64,000 bases of DNA from Pseudarthrobacter sulfonivorans (GTDB lineage Bacteria > Actinomycetota > Actinomycetes > Actinomycetales > Micrococcaceae). Both the position numbers and the translations under genes were made by a program. The stretch's first letter is position 1. Each line of letters opens with the position of its first letter. This document shows positions 7,895-16,354 of this stretch, one piece after another. Under the pieces are notes generated by a model. The model saw nothing but the letters and a program-made list of their open reading frames with translations, had not been told where the DNA came from and ran no database searches. The stretch is taken from positions 186,001 to 250,000 of the forward strand of contig NZ_JACXBW010000003.1 in NCBI RefSeq assembly GCF_014712225.1, written 5' to 3'.

Positions 7895-7912
7895 TTCGAA
7901 CATGTATTCGAA
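7895..7912. promoter_or_regulatory. LexA (SOS) box upstream of DUF6504-dnaE2
   Basis: The sequence TTCGAACATGTATTCGAA matches the actinobacterial SOS box consensus (TCGAAC-N4-GTTCGA) at 11 of 12 fixed positions. It lies about 57 bases before the DUF6504 start, where a repressor would block transcription of the mutagenesis unit. Confidence 0.85.
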
Positions 7913-7968
7913 CAATCCGCTTTTGCGTCAGCATCTCGCATCAGCCCAATTCAGTTCGGGAGGCGCCC

Positions 7969-8289
7969 ATGGGCATGTTCAGCGAGTCCGTGGACGTCGA
8001 CTGCGCCGCTTCCGGCCAGCCGCTGAAACTCCGGTGGGCCGGGCAGCATTACACGGTGTGTGCTGAACCTGTCCGGTGGTACGAGCGCCGGCAATGGTGG
8101 GCTGAGGAGCGCCGGGCACCCCTGGGCAGCGGCCCAGGCCTGGTGGACCACGAGATCTGGCGGGTCCAGGTCCGGTTGGACCCGCAGGATGCCGGGGAGC
8201 CGCTCACCCTTGACCTTTCCCGGCATCTCGGCAGCGGCCGCTGGCGGCTGGTGCGGATCCACGACGCCCTCCAGCCCCGAACAGCATGA
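7969..8289 (+). CDS. DUF6504 family protein, partner of error-prone polymerase
   Basis: This is a 106-residue basic protein rich in Trp and Arg (LKLRWAGQHYTV, VRWYERRQWWAEERR, DHEIWRVQV, GRWRLVRIHD). The pattern matches the DUF6504 family found beside imuB/dnaE2 genes in actinobacteria. Its role in translesion synthesis is unproven. The ATG at 7969 has GGGAGG 5 bases upstream. The last codon and stop overlap the dnaE2 start by 4 bases (ATGA), so the two proteins are made together after DNA damage. No imuA or imuB gene is adjacent. Confidence 0.8.
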   Translation: MGMFSESVDVDCAASGQPLKLRWAGQHYTVCAEPVRWYERRQWWAEERRAPLGSGPGLVDHEIWRVQVRLDPQDAGEPLTLDLSRHLGSGRWRLVRIHDALQPRTA

Positions 8290-11200
8290 GCTTCACCCAC
8301 CTCCACGTTTCCACCGCCTTCAGCGCGCACTACGGGGTTTCCTGGCCCGAGGAGCTCGCCCAGGTTGCCGCGGCGGACGGCGCGTCAGCGCTCGCGTGCA
8401 CGGACCGCGACGGCCTGTACGGCACCATCAAACACCTCAAAGCATGCATGGCGGCGGGCATCGATCCCCTTGTGGGAGTGGACCTCGCGGTCTTCGACGA
8501 CGACGGCGACCACCGCACCCAGCTCGCCGGCCGGGTGGTGGTGCTCGCCCGGGGCCACAACAACGGGGCCGGCTACCGGGCACTGTGCCGGCTGGTATCC
8601 GATGCCCATGCCCGCACTTCGGGTAAAGCCGGGGGAGCAGTGCCAGTAGCGGTCACCCGCGCCGAACTCGCCTCCCGGACCCTTGACCCCCAGACGCTCA
8701 AGCCGGTCCTGACCGTCCTGATCGGACCGGACTCCGACGTCGGACGGGCCATGGGCGGGCGGCGGTACCTGCGGCCCCGCACTCTCTTCAAACGCTGGCT
8801 GGAAGCCATGCCCGCCGGGAGCCTGGTGGCGGAAGTCGTTTCCCAACTCACCACCCCCGGCAAACCCCTGAGCACCGCCCACGCAGTGCGCATGCTCAAA
8901 CTCGCCGAAGAACACCATGTCCCGGCTGTCCTCACTAACGCTGTCCGTTATTGCGCCGAGGACGGCGCCGCCACGGCGGACGTGCTCGACTCAGCCCGGA
9001 CACTGAAGTCCCTGCCGGAACTTGCGGCAGAACCTTTACTCCAACCCAACGGGCAAGCCTGGCTCAAATCAGCAGAACAGATGCTTCAGCTGGGCAAGGA
9101 AATCATCCGCGCCGCAGGGTATGGCACGGCTGACCTCAAGCAACTGATGGCACAAACTGAGGCGCTCGCCGACTACTGCCGGATAGACCCGGTGAGTGAC
9201 ATGGGCTGGAAACAGCCCGTGGTACCGGAGGCCTCGGTCATCGGCATCAGCCAGGACCCGCACCTTGAACTGGTGCAGCGTTGCGAAGCGGGGATAGGCA
9301 GGCGGTTTCCTGGCATCTCAGGCCCGGCACACAAGGAAATGCGCTCGCGGCTGGAGCACGAGCTGGGGATCATCCGGAACCTCGGATTTTCCTCCTATTT
9401 CCTGACGGTGGCGGAAGTTTCCCGCATGATCCTGGACATGGGAGTGCGGGCAGCCGCCCGCGGTTCAGGAGCCTCCAGCCTGGTCAATTACCTGATCGAC
9501 GTCAGCCAGGTGGACCCGCTGCAGCATGACCTGATCTTCGAACGCTTCCTGTCCCGGGACCGGGCAACGTTGCCCGACATCGACATCGACGTCGAAAGCG
9601 CCGAACGGCACAACGTGTACCGGAAAATCTTTGACCGGTTTGGTGCTGAACGGGTCACCCTGATGAGTATGCAAAACGGGTACCGTGCACGCGGCGCGGT
9701 CCGGGATGCCGGCATGGCGCTGGGCATGGACGATGACGACGTCGGTGAGATCGCCAAACAGCTGTGGCGTTTTTCGGCCCGGAAATTCCGTGAAGCCCTG
9801 GTTGAAAAACCTGAACTCCGGGAATTCGCCGGGCGGGTGGAACAGCGTGGTTTCGCCGAAAACCAGCAGCTTGACCTGCTGGTGGACCTCACCGAACGCC
9901 TCGACAGGCTGCCCCGCCATATTTCCATGCACCCCTGTGGTGTGATCCTGGGCGATGCCACGCTGCTTGACCGGACGCCTGTCCAGCCCAGCGGGCTGGG
10001 GCTGCCGATGAGCCAGTTCGACAAACACGACATGGATCCCATGGGCATGCTCAAGCTGGATGTGCTGGGGGTCAGGATGCAGAGCGCGATGGCTTTCGCC
10101 ATCCGGGAAGTCATCCGGATCCATCCTTCCAAAGCGGAAGTGGTGGCGGCCGGTGCCCACCCTGCGGGGCCTGACGGCTCCGGGCCGGATTACATCGCTG
10201 AGAACGGCCACATCGACCTCAACGCTGTCCCTCTCGATGATGAGCCCACCTTCGAGCTGATCCGCAGCACCCACACCCTGGGCTGCTTCCAGATTGAGTC
10301 GCCCGGCCAGCGTGAGTTGATCGGCAAGATGGCCCCGCGTGAGTTCAACGACCTCATCATCGACATTTCGCTGTTCCGGCCGGGGCCCATGAAATCGGAC
10401 ATGGTGCGGCCTTTCCTGGAGCACCGGCACGGCTTCGCGCCGGAGGTCTATCCGCACCCTGACCTGAAACCCGTGCTGCAGGAAACACACGGCGTCACCG
10501 TCTTCCACGAACAGATCCTGAAAACCTTTGACGTGATGACCGGCTGCGGGCTGGCGCGGGCGGATGAGTTCCGCCGGGCCCTTGGCAATGAGGTCCTGGA
10601 GCTGAAAGTGGAGGAGTTCTTCCGCAGGGAGGCGCGCATCAGGGGGTATTCGCCGGAGGTGGTGGACAACGTCTGGGGGACCCTGAAAGCGTTTGGAAGC
10701 TTTGGTTTCTGCAAGGCTCACGGCGCGGCCTTTGCCGTGCCCACCTATCAGTCCGCCTGGTTGAAAGCGCACCATCCCGAGGCATTCCTGGCCGGGCTGT
10801 GGGAACACGATCCCGGCATGTATCCCAAGCGGCTGCTGGTGGCCGAGGCCCGACGGCTGGGTATCCCCATCCTTCCCCTGGACATCAACCGCAGCCAGGC
10901 CGAGTACCGGGTGGAACGGGTGGCGGACGGCGCGGATGCCGGCAAGCTGGGGATCAGGCTGAGCCTCAACGGCATCTATGGCCTCTCAGGGGCCGAGCTT
11001 AAGCGGATTGTGGCCGGCCAGCCCTACGACTCCCTTGCTGATCTCAGGGCCCGGTCCAGGCTGAGCAGGCCCAGCATCAAAAGGCTCGCACAGCTGGGGG
11101 CCTTTGATTCCCTGCACCGGGAGTCGGGCGGTGCTGCAAACCGGGCGGACCTCGTTCAGCATCTGCAGAAACTCCAGGCGGCAGGCGGCACCCGGAAGGG

Positions 11201-11774
11201 CCTGGACATCATGGAAGGGCAGCTGGCCTTGCCGCTTGGTGATGTGGAGCTGCGGAACGTTAAACCCGGCCTTCCTGCCCCGACCCTGGTGGACAATGTC
11301 CGGGCAGAACTTGACCTGATGGCCATTGATGTCAGCGGGCACCTGATGGACAGCCACCGGCCGATGCTGGACAGGCTGGGAGTCACCACTGCCGACAAGC
11401 TGCTGGGCCTGCGCAACGGCACAGAGGTTCTGGTGGCCGGGGTGCGCATCGCCACCCAGACCCCGCCCATGCGCGGCGGGCGGCGGGTGGTGTTCATCAG
11501 CATCGATGACGGCACCGGCTGCATCGACTCCGTGTTCTTCCACGAAGCCCAGGAACAGGCGGGACTGCTGCTCTTCGGCACCAGGTTGCTGCTCATCCGG
11601 GGCACCACGCGGCGGACAGGTCCACGGGGAATCAGTCTGAGCGCCAGCATGGCCTGGGACCTGAGCAAGGTGGAAACACTGCCCTTCCCTGAAAACCAGC
11701 GGGAGGGCACCGATGTGCCGCATCCCCTGGACGGGATCAGCCGAAGCCTTGCCATCACCGGAATGGGCGGCTGA
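8286..11774 (+). CDS. dnaE2: Error-prone DNA polymerase DnaE2 (ImuC)
   Basis: This is a C-family polymerase of 1162 residues, the usual DnaE2 length. It has an N-terminal PHP domain (starting FTHLHVSTAFSAHYG), the polymerase core with GSGASSLVNYLIDV and the catalytic aspartates in LPDIDIDVES, helix-hairpin-helix segments, and a C-terminal OB-fold region (VLVAGVRIATQTPPMRGGRR). DnaE2 carries out damage-induced mutagenic translesion synthesis, usually with ImuA'/ImuB and the beta clamp. It is coupled to DUF6504 and lies behind a LexA box, so SOS induction is strongly expected. The first PHP motif is HLHVSTAFS. I did not check whether PHP metal ligands are all intact. Confidence 0.95.
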   Translation: MSFTHLHVSTAFSAHYGVSWPEELAQVAAADGASALACTDRDGLYGTIKHLKACMAAGIDPLVGVDLAVFDDDGDHRTQLAGRVVVLARGHNNGAGYRALCRLVSDAHARTSGKAGGAVPVAVTRAELASRTLDPQTLKPVLTVLIGPDSDVGRAMGGRRYLRPRTLFKRWLEAMPAGSLVAEVVSQLTTPGKPLSTAHAVRMLKLAEEHHVPAVLTNAVRYCAEDGAATADVLDSARTLKSLPELAAEPLLQPNGQAWLKSAEQMLQLGKEIIRAAGYGTADLKQLMAQTEALADYCRIDPVSDMGWKQPVVPEASVIGISQDPHLELVQRCEAGIGRRFPGISGPAHKEMRSRLEHELGIIRNLGFSSYFLTVAEVSRMILDMGVRAAARGSGASSLVNYLIDVSQVDPLQHDLIFERFLSRDRATLPDIDIDVESAERHNVYRKIFDRFGAERVTLMSMQNGYRARGAVRDAGMALGMDDDDVGEIAKQLWRFSARKFREALVEKPELREFAGRVEQRGFAENQQLDLLVDLTERLDRLPRHISMHPCGVILGDATLLDRTPVQPSGLGLPMSQFDKHDMDPMGMLKLDVLGVRMQSAMAFAIREVIRIHPSKAEVVAAGAHPAGPDGSGPDYIAENGHIDLNAVPLDDEPTFELIRSTHTLGCFQIESPGQRELIGKMAPREFNDLIIDISLFRPGPMKSDMVRPFLEHRHGFAPEVYPHPDLKPVLQETHGVTVFHEQILKTFDVMTGCGLARADEFRRALGNEVLELKVEEFFRREARIRGYSPEVVDNVWGTLKAFGSFGFCKAHGAAFAVPTYQSAWLKAHHPEAFLAGLWEHDPGMYPKRLLVAEARRLGIPILPLDINRSQAEYRVERVADGADAGKLGIRLSLNGIYGLSGAELKRIVAGQPYDSLADLRARSRLSRPSIKRLAQLGAFDSLHRESGGAANRADLVQHLQKLQAAGGTRKGLDIMEGQLALPLGDVELRNVKPGLPAPTLVDNVRAELDLMAIDVSGHLMDSHRPMLDRLGVTTADKLLGLRNGTEVLVAGVRIATQTPPMRGGRRVVFISIDDGTGCIDSVFFHEAQEQAGLLLFGTRLLLIRGTTRRTGPRGISLSASMAWDLSKVETLPFPENQREGTDVPHPLDGISRSLAITGMGG

Positions 11775-11920
11775 GCCCCATCCGGGTGCCCGGACGGTCC
11801 GCCTGAACCAGCGGGTCCCGTTGGTCGGCCTCTGGCGGAACCGATAGCATTGACGATGGCTGGCTGTGGTCCCCGTATGCCGCAAGCTATGAAGCCTAAA
11901 ACTTTGAATAGGAGACACCC
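11775..11920. other. Intergenic region between dnaE2 and thrS
   Basis: These 146 bases contain only the thrS leader. AGGAGACACCC just before the GTG is the thrS ribosome binding site. I see no T-box-like structure or convincing terminator. Confidence 0.4.
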
Positions 11921-13930
11921 GTGTCAGATGCCCAGCAGATCACCCTCATCGTCGATGGCGAAGAGACCAAGGTGACTACCGGGACAACCGGTGCGGAACT
12001 CTTCTTTGAGCGCCGCGACGTTGTTGTTGCCCGCGTTAACGGCGAGCTGAAGGACCTGGACCAGGAGCTGACCGACGGCGCCGAGATCGAGGGCGTCACC
12101 ATCGATTCCCCGGACGGCCTGAACGTGCTCCGCCACTCCACCGCCCACGTCATGGCCCAGGCCGTGCAGCAGCTGCGCCCCGACGCCAAGCTCGGCATCG
12201 GCCCGTACATCACAGACGGCTTCTACTTCGACTTCGACGTCGCCGAGCCCTTCACGCCCGAGGACCTCAAAACCCTCGAAAAGATGATGCTGAAGATCAT
12301 CAACCAGAACCAGAAGTTCGTCCGCCGCGTGGTCAGTGAGGATGAAGCCCGCGAGGCCATGAAGAACGAGCCCTACAAGCTTGAACTGCTGGGTAAAAAG
12401 AATGAAGCCGCCGAAGCAGGCGAAGGCGTCAACGTCGAGGTCGGCGCCGGCGACATCACCATCTACGACAATGTGGAGCGCAAGGAGGGAACCACCGTCT
12501 GGTGCGACCTTTGCCGCGGCCCGCACCTGCCCAACACCAAACTCATCTCCAACGCGTTCGCCCTGACCCGGTCCTCTTCGGCGTACTGGCTGGGCAACCA
12601 GAAGAACCAGCAGCTCCAGCGCATCTACGGCACGGCCTGGCCCACCAAGGACGCACTGAAGGCCTACCAGGAACGCATCGCCGAAGCTGAGCGGCGCGAC
12701 CACCGCAAGCTCGGCGTCGAACTTGATCTCTTTTCCTTCCCGGACGAACTGGGCTCCGGCCTGCCGGTGTTCCACCCCAAGGGCGGCATCATCCGCAAGG
12801 AGATGGAGGACTACTCCCGGCAGCGCCACGTCGATGCCGGCTACGACTTCGTCTACACCCCGCACATCACCAAGGGCCACCTGTACGAAGTCTCGGGACA
12901 CCTGGACTGGTACAAGGAAGGCATGTTCCCGGCCATGCACGTGGACGCCGAGCTCAACGAGGACGGCACCGTCCGCAAGCCCGGCCAGGATTACTACCTG
13001 AAGCCGATGAACTGCCCCATGCACAACCTGATCTTCCGCTCCCGGGGCCGGTCTTACCGGGAACTGCCGCTGCGGCTGTTCGAATTCGGCGCCGTCTACC
13101 GGTACGAAAAGTCAGGTGTGGTGCACGGCCTGACCCGCGTCCGCGGCATGACCCAGGATGACGCCCACATCTACTGCACCCGCGAGCAGATGAAGGACGA
13201 ACTCACCAAGACCCTGACCTTCGTGCTTGACCTGCTGAAGGACTACGGCCTGAACGACTTCTACCTGGAGCTCTCCACCAAGGATCCGGAGAAGTTCGTC
13301 GGCGAGGACGCCGCCTGGGAAGAGGCCACCAGGACCCTTGCCGAAGTGGCCGAGGAATCCGGGCTTGAACTCGTCGCGGATCCGGGCGGGGCCGCGTTCT
13401 ACGGCCCGAAGATTTCCGTCCAGGCGAAGGACGCCCTGGGCCGCACCTGGCAGATGTCCACCATCCAGCTGGACTTCAACCTCCCCGAACGCTTCGAACT
13501 GGAATTCCAGGCGGCCGACGGCACCCGCCAGCGGCCCGTGATGATCCACCGCGCTCTCTTCGGTTCCATCGAACGTTTTATGGGCGTGCTCACCGAGCAC
13601 TACGCCGGCGCCTTCCCGGCGTGGCTTTCCCCCGTCCAGGTGGTGGGCATCCCGGTGGCCGAAACATTCAACGAGTACATGTTCGACGTCGTGGGCCAGC
13701 TCAAGGCGGCGGGCATCCGCGCCGAGGTGGATACGTCGTCGGACAGGTTCCCCAAGAAGATCCGCACCGCCAGCAAGGACAAGATCCCGTTTGTCCTGAT
13801 CGCCGGCGGCGACGACGCCGAGGCCGGCGCCGTGTCCTTCCGGTTCCGCGACGGCAGCCAGGACAACGGCGTGCCGGTGGCCGAGGCCGTCAAGCGGATC
13901 ACGGAAGCCGTCCGTAACCGGACCAGCTAG
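11921..13930 (+). CDS. thrS: Threonyl-tRNA synthetase
   Basis: This 669-residue class II synthetase has the expected order: an N-terminal TGS domain ([13 protein letters not shown]), the editing domain with [11 protein letters not shown] and the later [12 protein letters not shown], the catalytic core with KPMNCPMHN and [17 protein letters not shown], and a C-terminal anticodon-binding domain ([14 protein letters not shown]). It charges tRNA-Thr and clears mischarged Ser-tRNA. The start is a GTG preceded by AGGAGA. It heads the thrS-HIT-pgsA run seen in many actinobacteria. Confidence 0.97.
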   Translation: MSDAQQITLIVDGEETKVTTGTTGAELFFERRDVVVARVNGELKDLDQELTDGAEIEGVTIDSPDGLNVLRHSTAHVMAQAVQQLRPDAKLGIGPYITDGFYFDFDVAEPFTPEDLKTLEKMMLKIINQNQKFVRRVVSEDEAREAMKNEPYKLELLGKKNEAAEAGEGVNVEVGAGDITIYDNVERKEGTTVWCDLCRGPHLPNTKLISNAFALTRSSSAYWLGNQKNQQLQRIYGTAWPTKDALKAYQERIAEAERRDHRKLGVELDLFSFPDELGSGLPVFHPKGGIIRKEMEDYSRQRHVDAGYDFVYTPHITKGHLYEVSGHLDWYKEGMFPAMHVDAELNEDGTVRKPGQDYYLKPMNCPMHNLIFRSRGRSYRELPLRLFEFGAVYRYEKSGVVHGLTRVRGMTQDDAHIYCTREQMKDELTKTLTFVLDLLKDYGLNDFYLELSTKDPEKFVGEDAAWEEATRTLAEVAEESGLELVADPGGAAFYGPKISVQAKDALGRTWQMSTIQLDFNLPERFELEFQAADGTRQRPVMIHRALFGSIERFMGVLTEHYAGAFPAWLSPVQVVGIPVAETFNEYMFDVVGQLKAAGIRAEVDTSSDRFPKKIRTASKDKIPFVLIAGGDDAEAGAVSFRFRDGSQDNGVPVAEAVKRITEAVRNRTS

Positions 13931-13950
13931 CGGAAACGGAACAGAACAGG

Positions 13951-14538
13951 GTGCAGGAGAACACAGGGGCAGGGTATCCAGGGGATGCCGGCGTGACCGA
14001 TGACTTTGACCTCGCCGGCGTACCGGACGCATTCCAGCGCCTGTGGACTCCGCACCGGCTGGCCTACATCAAGGGCGGCCAGCACCAGTTCAAGAACGAA
14101 AACGACTGCCCCTTCTGTGTGGGTCCGAGCCGGACCGACGAGGATGCCCTCATCGTCCACCGGGGGAAGACCTGTTATGTGGTCCTGAACCTGTTTCCCT
14201 ACAACCCGGGCCATCTCCTGGTGTGCCCCTACCGGCATGTCCCGGACTACACGGACCTCACGACGGAGGAGACGGCGGAGTTCGCCGAGATCAGCCAGTC
14301 AGCCATGAGGGTTCTGCGCAAAGTGGCCAACCCGGGCGGCTTTAACCTGGGCATGAACCAGGGCGTGGTGGGTGGCGCCGGCATCGCAGCCCACCTGCAC
14401 CAGCACATTGTTCCGCGGTGGGGCGGTGACGGGAACTTCTTCCCGATCATTGCCCAGACCAAGGCGATTACGCAGACCCTCGACGAGGTCCGCCAAATGG
14501 TTGCCGAGGCCTGGCCAGGGGAGACGGATGCTGAATAG
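13951..14538 (+). CDS. HIT domain protein (Ap4A phosphorylase-like)
   Basis: This 195-residue histidine-triad protein has a CPFC zinc-type pair early (NDCPFCVGP) and the catalytic triad HLHQHIVPRW near residue 150. The FNLGMNQGVVGGAGIAAH segment precedes the triad. Members of this actinobacterial subgroup act as diadenosine tetraphosphate phosphorylases or related nucleotide hydrolases. The conserved place right after thrS fits, since synthetases make Ap4A. It begins with a GTG 20 bases after thrS and overlaps pgsA at its 3' end by 11 bases. Confidence 0.88.
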   Translation: MQENTGAGYPGDAGVTDDFDLAGVPDAFQRLWTPHRLAYIKGGQHQFKNENDCPFCVGPSRTDEDALIVHRGKTCYVVLNLFPYNPGHLLVCPYRHVPDYTDLTTEETAEFAEISQSAMRVLRKVANPGGFNLGMNQGVVGGAGIAAHLHQHIVPRWGGDGNFFPIIAQTKAITQTLDEVRQMVAEAWPGETDAE

Positions 14539-15151
14539 GCACGCGCGCGGCTTTTTTACCGCGCTGTTCACCCCGCTTGCCCGCTGGCTCCTGAAAATCG
14601 GTGTTTCCCCTGACGCGGTGACGGTCATCGGCACCGCCGGCGTGGTGGTGGGAGCCCTGGTCTTCTACCCGCTGGGCCAGCTTTGGTGGGGCACCCTGTT
14701 CATTACCACATTCATCTTCTCGGATGTGCTCGACGGCATTATGGCCCGCATGCGGGACACCGGCGGCCGGTGGGGCAACTTCCTGGACTCCACGCTGGAC
14801 CGGATCGCCGACGGCGCCCTGTTTGCGGGCGTGGCCATCTGGTTCTTCACCGGAGGAGCAGATTACGCGATTGCCGTGGCGGCCATGGTCTGCCTCGTTC
14901 TGGGCATGGTGGTCTCGTATGCGCGGTCCAAGGCCGAATCCCTCGGCTTCACGGCAAATGTCGGCATCGCCGAGCGTGCCGAGAGACTGGTGTCGGTTCT
15001 GGTGGTCACCGGATTCACGGGCCTGGGGCTGCCACCGGTGGTTCTGCTGGTGACGCTCGGACTGCTGGGCGTGGCCAGCCTCATTACCATTTGCCAGCGC
15101 ATAGCCACCGTCCACCGCCAGGCTTTTGCGGAGTCCGCGGCTACGGATTAA
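14528..15151 (+). CDS. pgsA: CDP-alcohol phosphatidyltransferase (phosphatidylinositol phosphate synthase type)
   Basis: This 207-residue membrane enzyme carries the complete CDP-alcohol phosphotransferase signature around residues 65-95: Asp-x2-Asp-Gly-x2-Ala-Arg then Gly-x3-Asp-x3-Asp, seen as DVLDGIMAR and GNFLDSTLD. Its position after the thrS and HIT genes matches mycobacterial PgsA1, which makes phosphatidylinositol phosphate from CDP-diacylglycerol and inositol phosphate. The ATG at 14528 has GGGGAGA upstream and overlaps the HIT gene. The acyltransferase and pimA mannosyltransferase genes that often follow are absent, and pdxS comes next. Confidence 0.85.
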   Translation: MLNRHARGFFTALFTPLARWLLKIGVSPDAVTVIGTAGVVVGALVFYPLGQLWWGTLFITTFIFSDVLDGIMARMRDTGGRWGNFLDSTLDRIADGALFAGVAIWFFTGGADYAIAVAAMVCLVLGMVVSYARSKAESLGFTANVGIAERAERLVSVLVVTGFTGLGLPPVVLLVTLGLLGVASLITICQRIATVHRQAFAESAATD

Positions 15152-15292
15152 GCCTGATTAAGCCCGCCGCCCGCCGGGGGACTAGTATTATCACTGCCCG
15201 GTCAATGGATCCGGCAACCCGGTGCGTGTACTTCCGGCTTCTTGCCGCCCTCACGTCCGGCGAAGATCATCTATCTACCCATAGGGGTTTTT

Positions 15293-16219
15293 GTGTCTAC
15301 ACCTGATGTAAGCAGCGAAGCCGGTTCGTCCGCGAACAGCGTCACGGGCAGCAACCGCGTCAAGCGGGGCATGGCTGAGATGCTCAAGGGCGGCGTCATC
15401 ATGGACGTCGTCAACGTTGAACAGGCCCGCATCGCCGAAGACGCCGGTGCCGTTGCAGTGATGGCGCTGGAACGTGTCCCGGCTGATATCCGTGCCCAGG
15501 GCGGCGTGTCCCGCATGTCCGATCCGGACATGATCGACAAAATCATCGACGCCGTGTCCGTGCCGGTCATGGCCAAGGCCCGGATCGGCCACTTCGTCGA
15601 AGCCCAGGTCCTGCAGTCGTTGGGCGTGGACTACATTGACGAGTCCGAGGTCCTGACCCCGGCCGACTACGTCCACCACATCGACAAGTGGAACTTCAAG
15701 GTTCCCTTCGTCTGTGGCGCCACCAACCTCGGTGAGGCGCTGCGCCGCATCAACGAGGGCGCGGCGATGATCCGCTCCAAGGGCGAGGCCGGCACCGGCG
15801 ACGTCTCCAACGCGACCGGCCACATGCGCCAGATCCGCGCCGAGATCGCCAAGCTCGCGGCCCTGCCCGAGGACGAACTCTACGTCGCGGCCAAGGAACT
15901 GCAGGCCCCGTACGAACTGGTCAAGGAAGTTGCTGCCGCCGGCAAGCTCCCCGTGGTGCTGTTCACCGCGGGCGGCATCGCCACCCCGGCCGACGCCGCC
16001 ATGATGATGCAGCTCGGCGCCGACGGCGTCTTCGTCGGCTCCGGCATCTTCAAGTCGGGCAACCCGGCCCAGCGTGCCGCTGCCGTAGTCAAGGCCACCA
16101 CGTTCTTCGATGACCCCGATGTCATCGCCAAGGCCTCCCGCGGCCTGGGCGAAGCAATGGTGGGCATCAACGTGGAAGAGATCCCGCAGCCGCACCGCCT
16201 CGCCGAGCGCGGCTGGTAG
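15293..16219 (+). CDS. pdxS: Pyridoxal 5'-phosphate synthase lyase subunit PdxS
   Basis: This 308-residue TIM-barrel enzyme is highly conserved: [37 protein letters not shown], the PLP-forming lysine in [25 protein letters not shown] and [16 protein letters not shown]. With PdxT it builds PLP from ribose 5-phosphate, glyceraldehyde 3-phosphate and glutamine-derived ammonia. The GTG at 15293 follows AGGGG. PdxT is not adjacent but lies 5.7 kb downstream (21964). A strong terminator follows. Confidence 0.97.
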   Translation: MSTPDVSSEAGSSANSVTGSNRVKRGMAEMLKGGVIMDVVNVEQARIAEDAGAVAVMALERVPADIRAQGGVSRMSDPDMIDKIIDAVSVPVMAKARIGHFVEAQVLQSLGVDYIDESEVLTPADYVHHIDKWNFKVPFVCGATNLGEALRRINEGAAMIRSKGEAGTGDVSNATGHMRQIRAEIAKLAALPEDELYVAAKELQAPYELVKEVAAAGKLPVVLFTAGGIATPADAAMMMQLGADGVFVGSGIFKSGNPAQRAAAVVKATTFFDDPDVIAKASRGLGEAMVGINVEEIPQPHRLAERGW

Positions 16220-16234
16220 TAACTTTAAAGAAGT

Positions 16235-16284
16235 ACGACGGCGGGTGGTCACCTTTTCGAAGGTGACCACCCGCCGTCGTTCTT
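16235..16284 (+). terminator. Rho-independent terminator after pdxS
   Basis: A perfect 21-bp stem (16235-16255 with 16260-16280) closes on a TTCG tetraloop and is followed by a T-rich TCTTTCTC stretch. It lies 15 bases after the pdxS stop codon. Confidence 0.9.
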
Positions 16285-16287
16285 TCT

Positions 16288-16349
16288 CATCGATTGCTCC
16301 GTAACCGCCCTTTTGGGCCCCCTAAACGGCCGTTACGGAGCAATCGATG
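16288..16349. repeat. Large 18-bp inverted repeat between pdxS terminator and M3 peptidase gene
   Basis: The arms 16288-16305 (starting CATCGATTGCTCCG) and 16332-16349 are perfect complements separated by 26 bases. The spacer has a smaller GCCC/GGGC pair of its own. No T-tract follows, so it is not a typical terminator and it is distinct from the pdxS terminator just upstream. It may be an extragenic palindromic element. Its copy number elsewhere in the genome is unknown. Confidence 0.75.
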
Positions 16350-16354
16350 CGGAT

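Noticed and set aside
9465-10808. Large antisense ORF inside dnaE2
   Set aside because: It lacks similarity to known proteins and is a GC-skew shadow of the dnaE2 frame.
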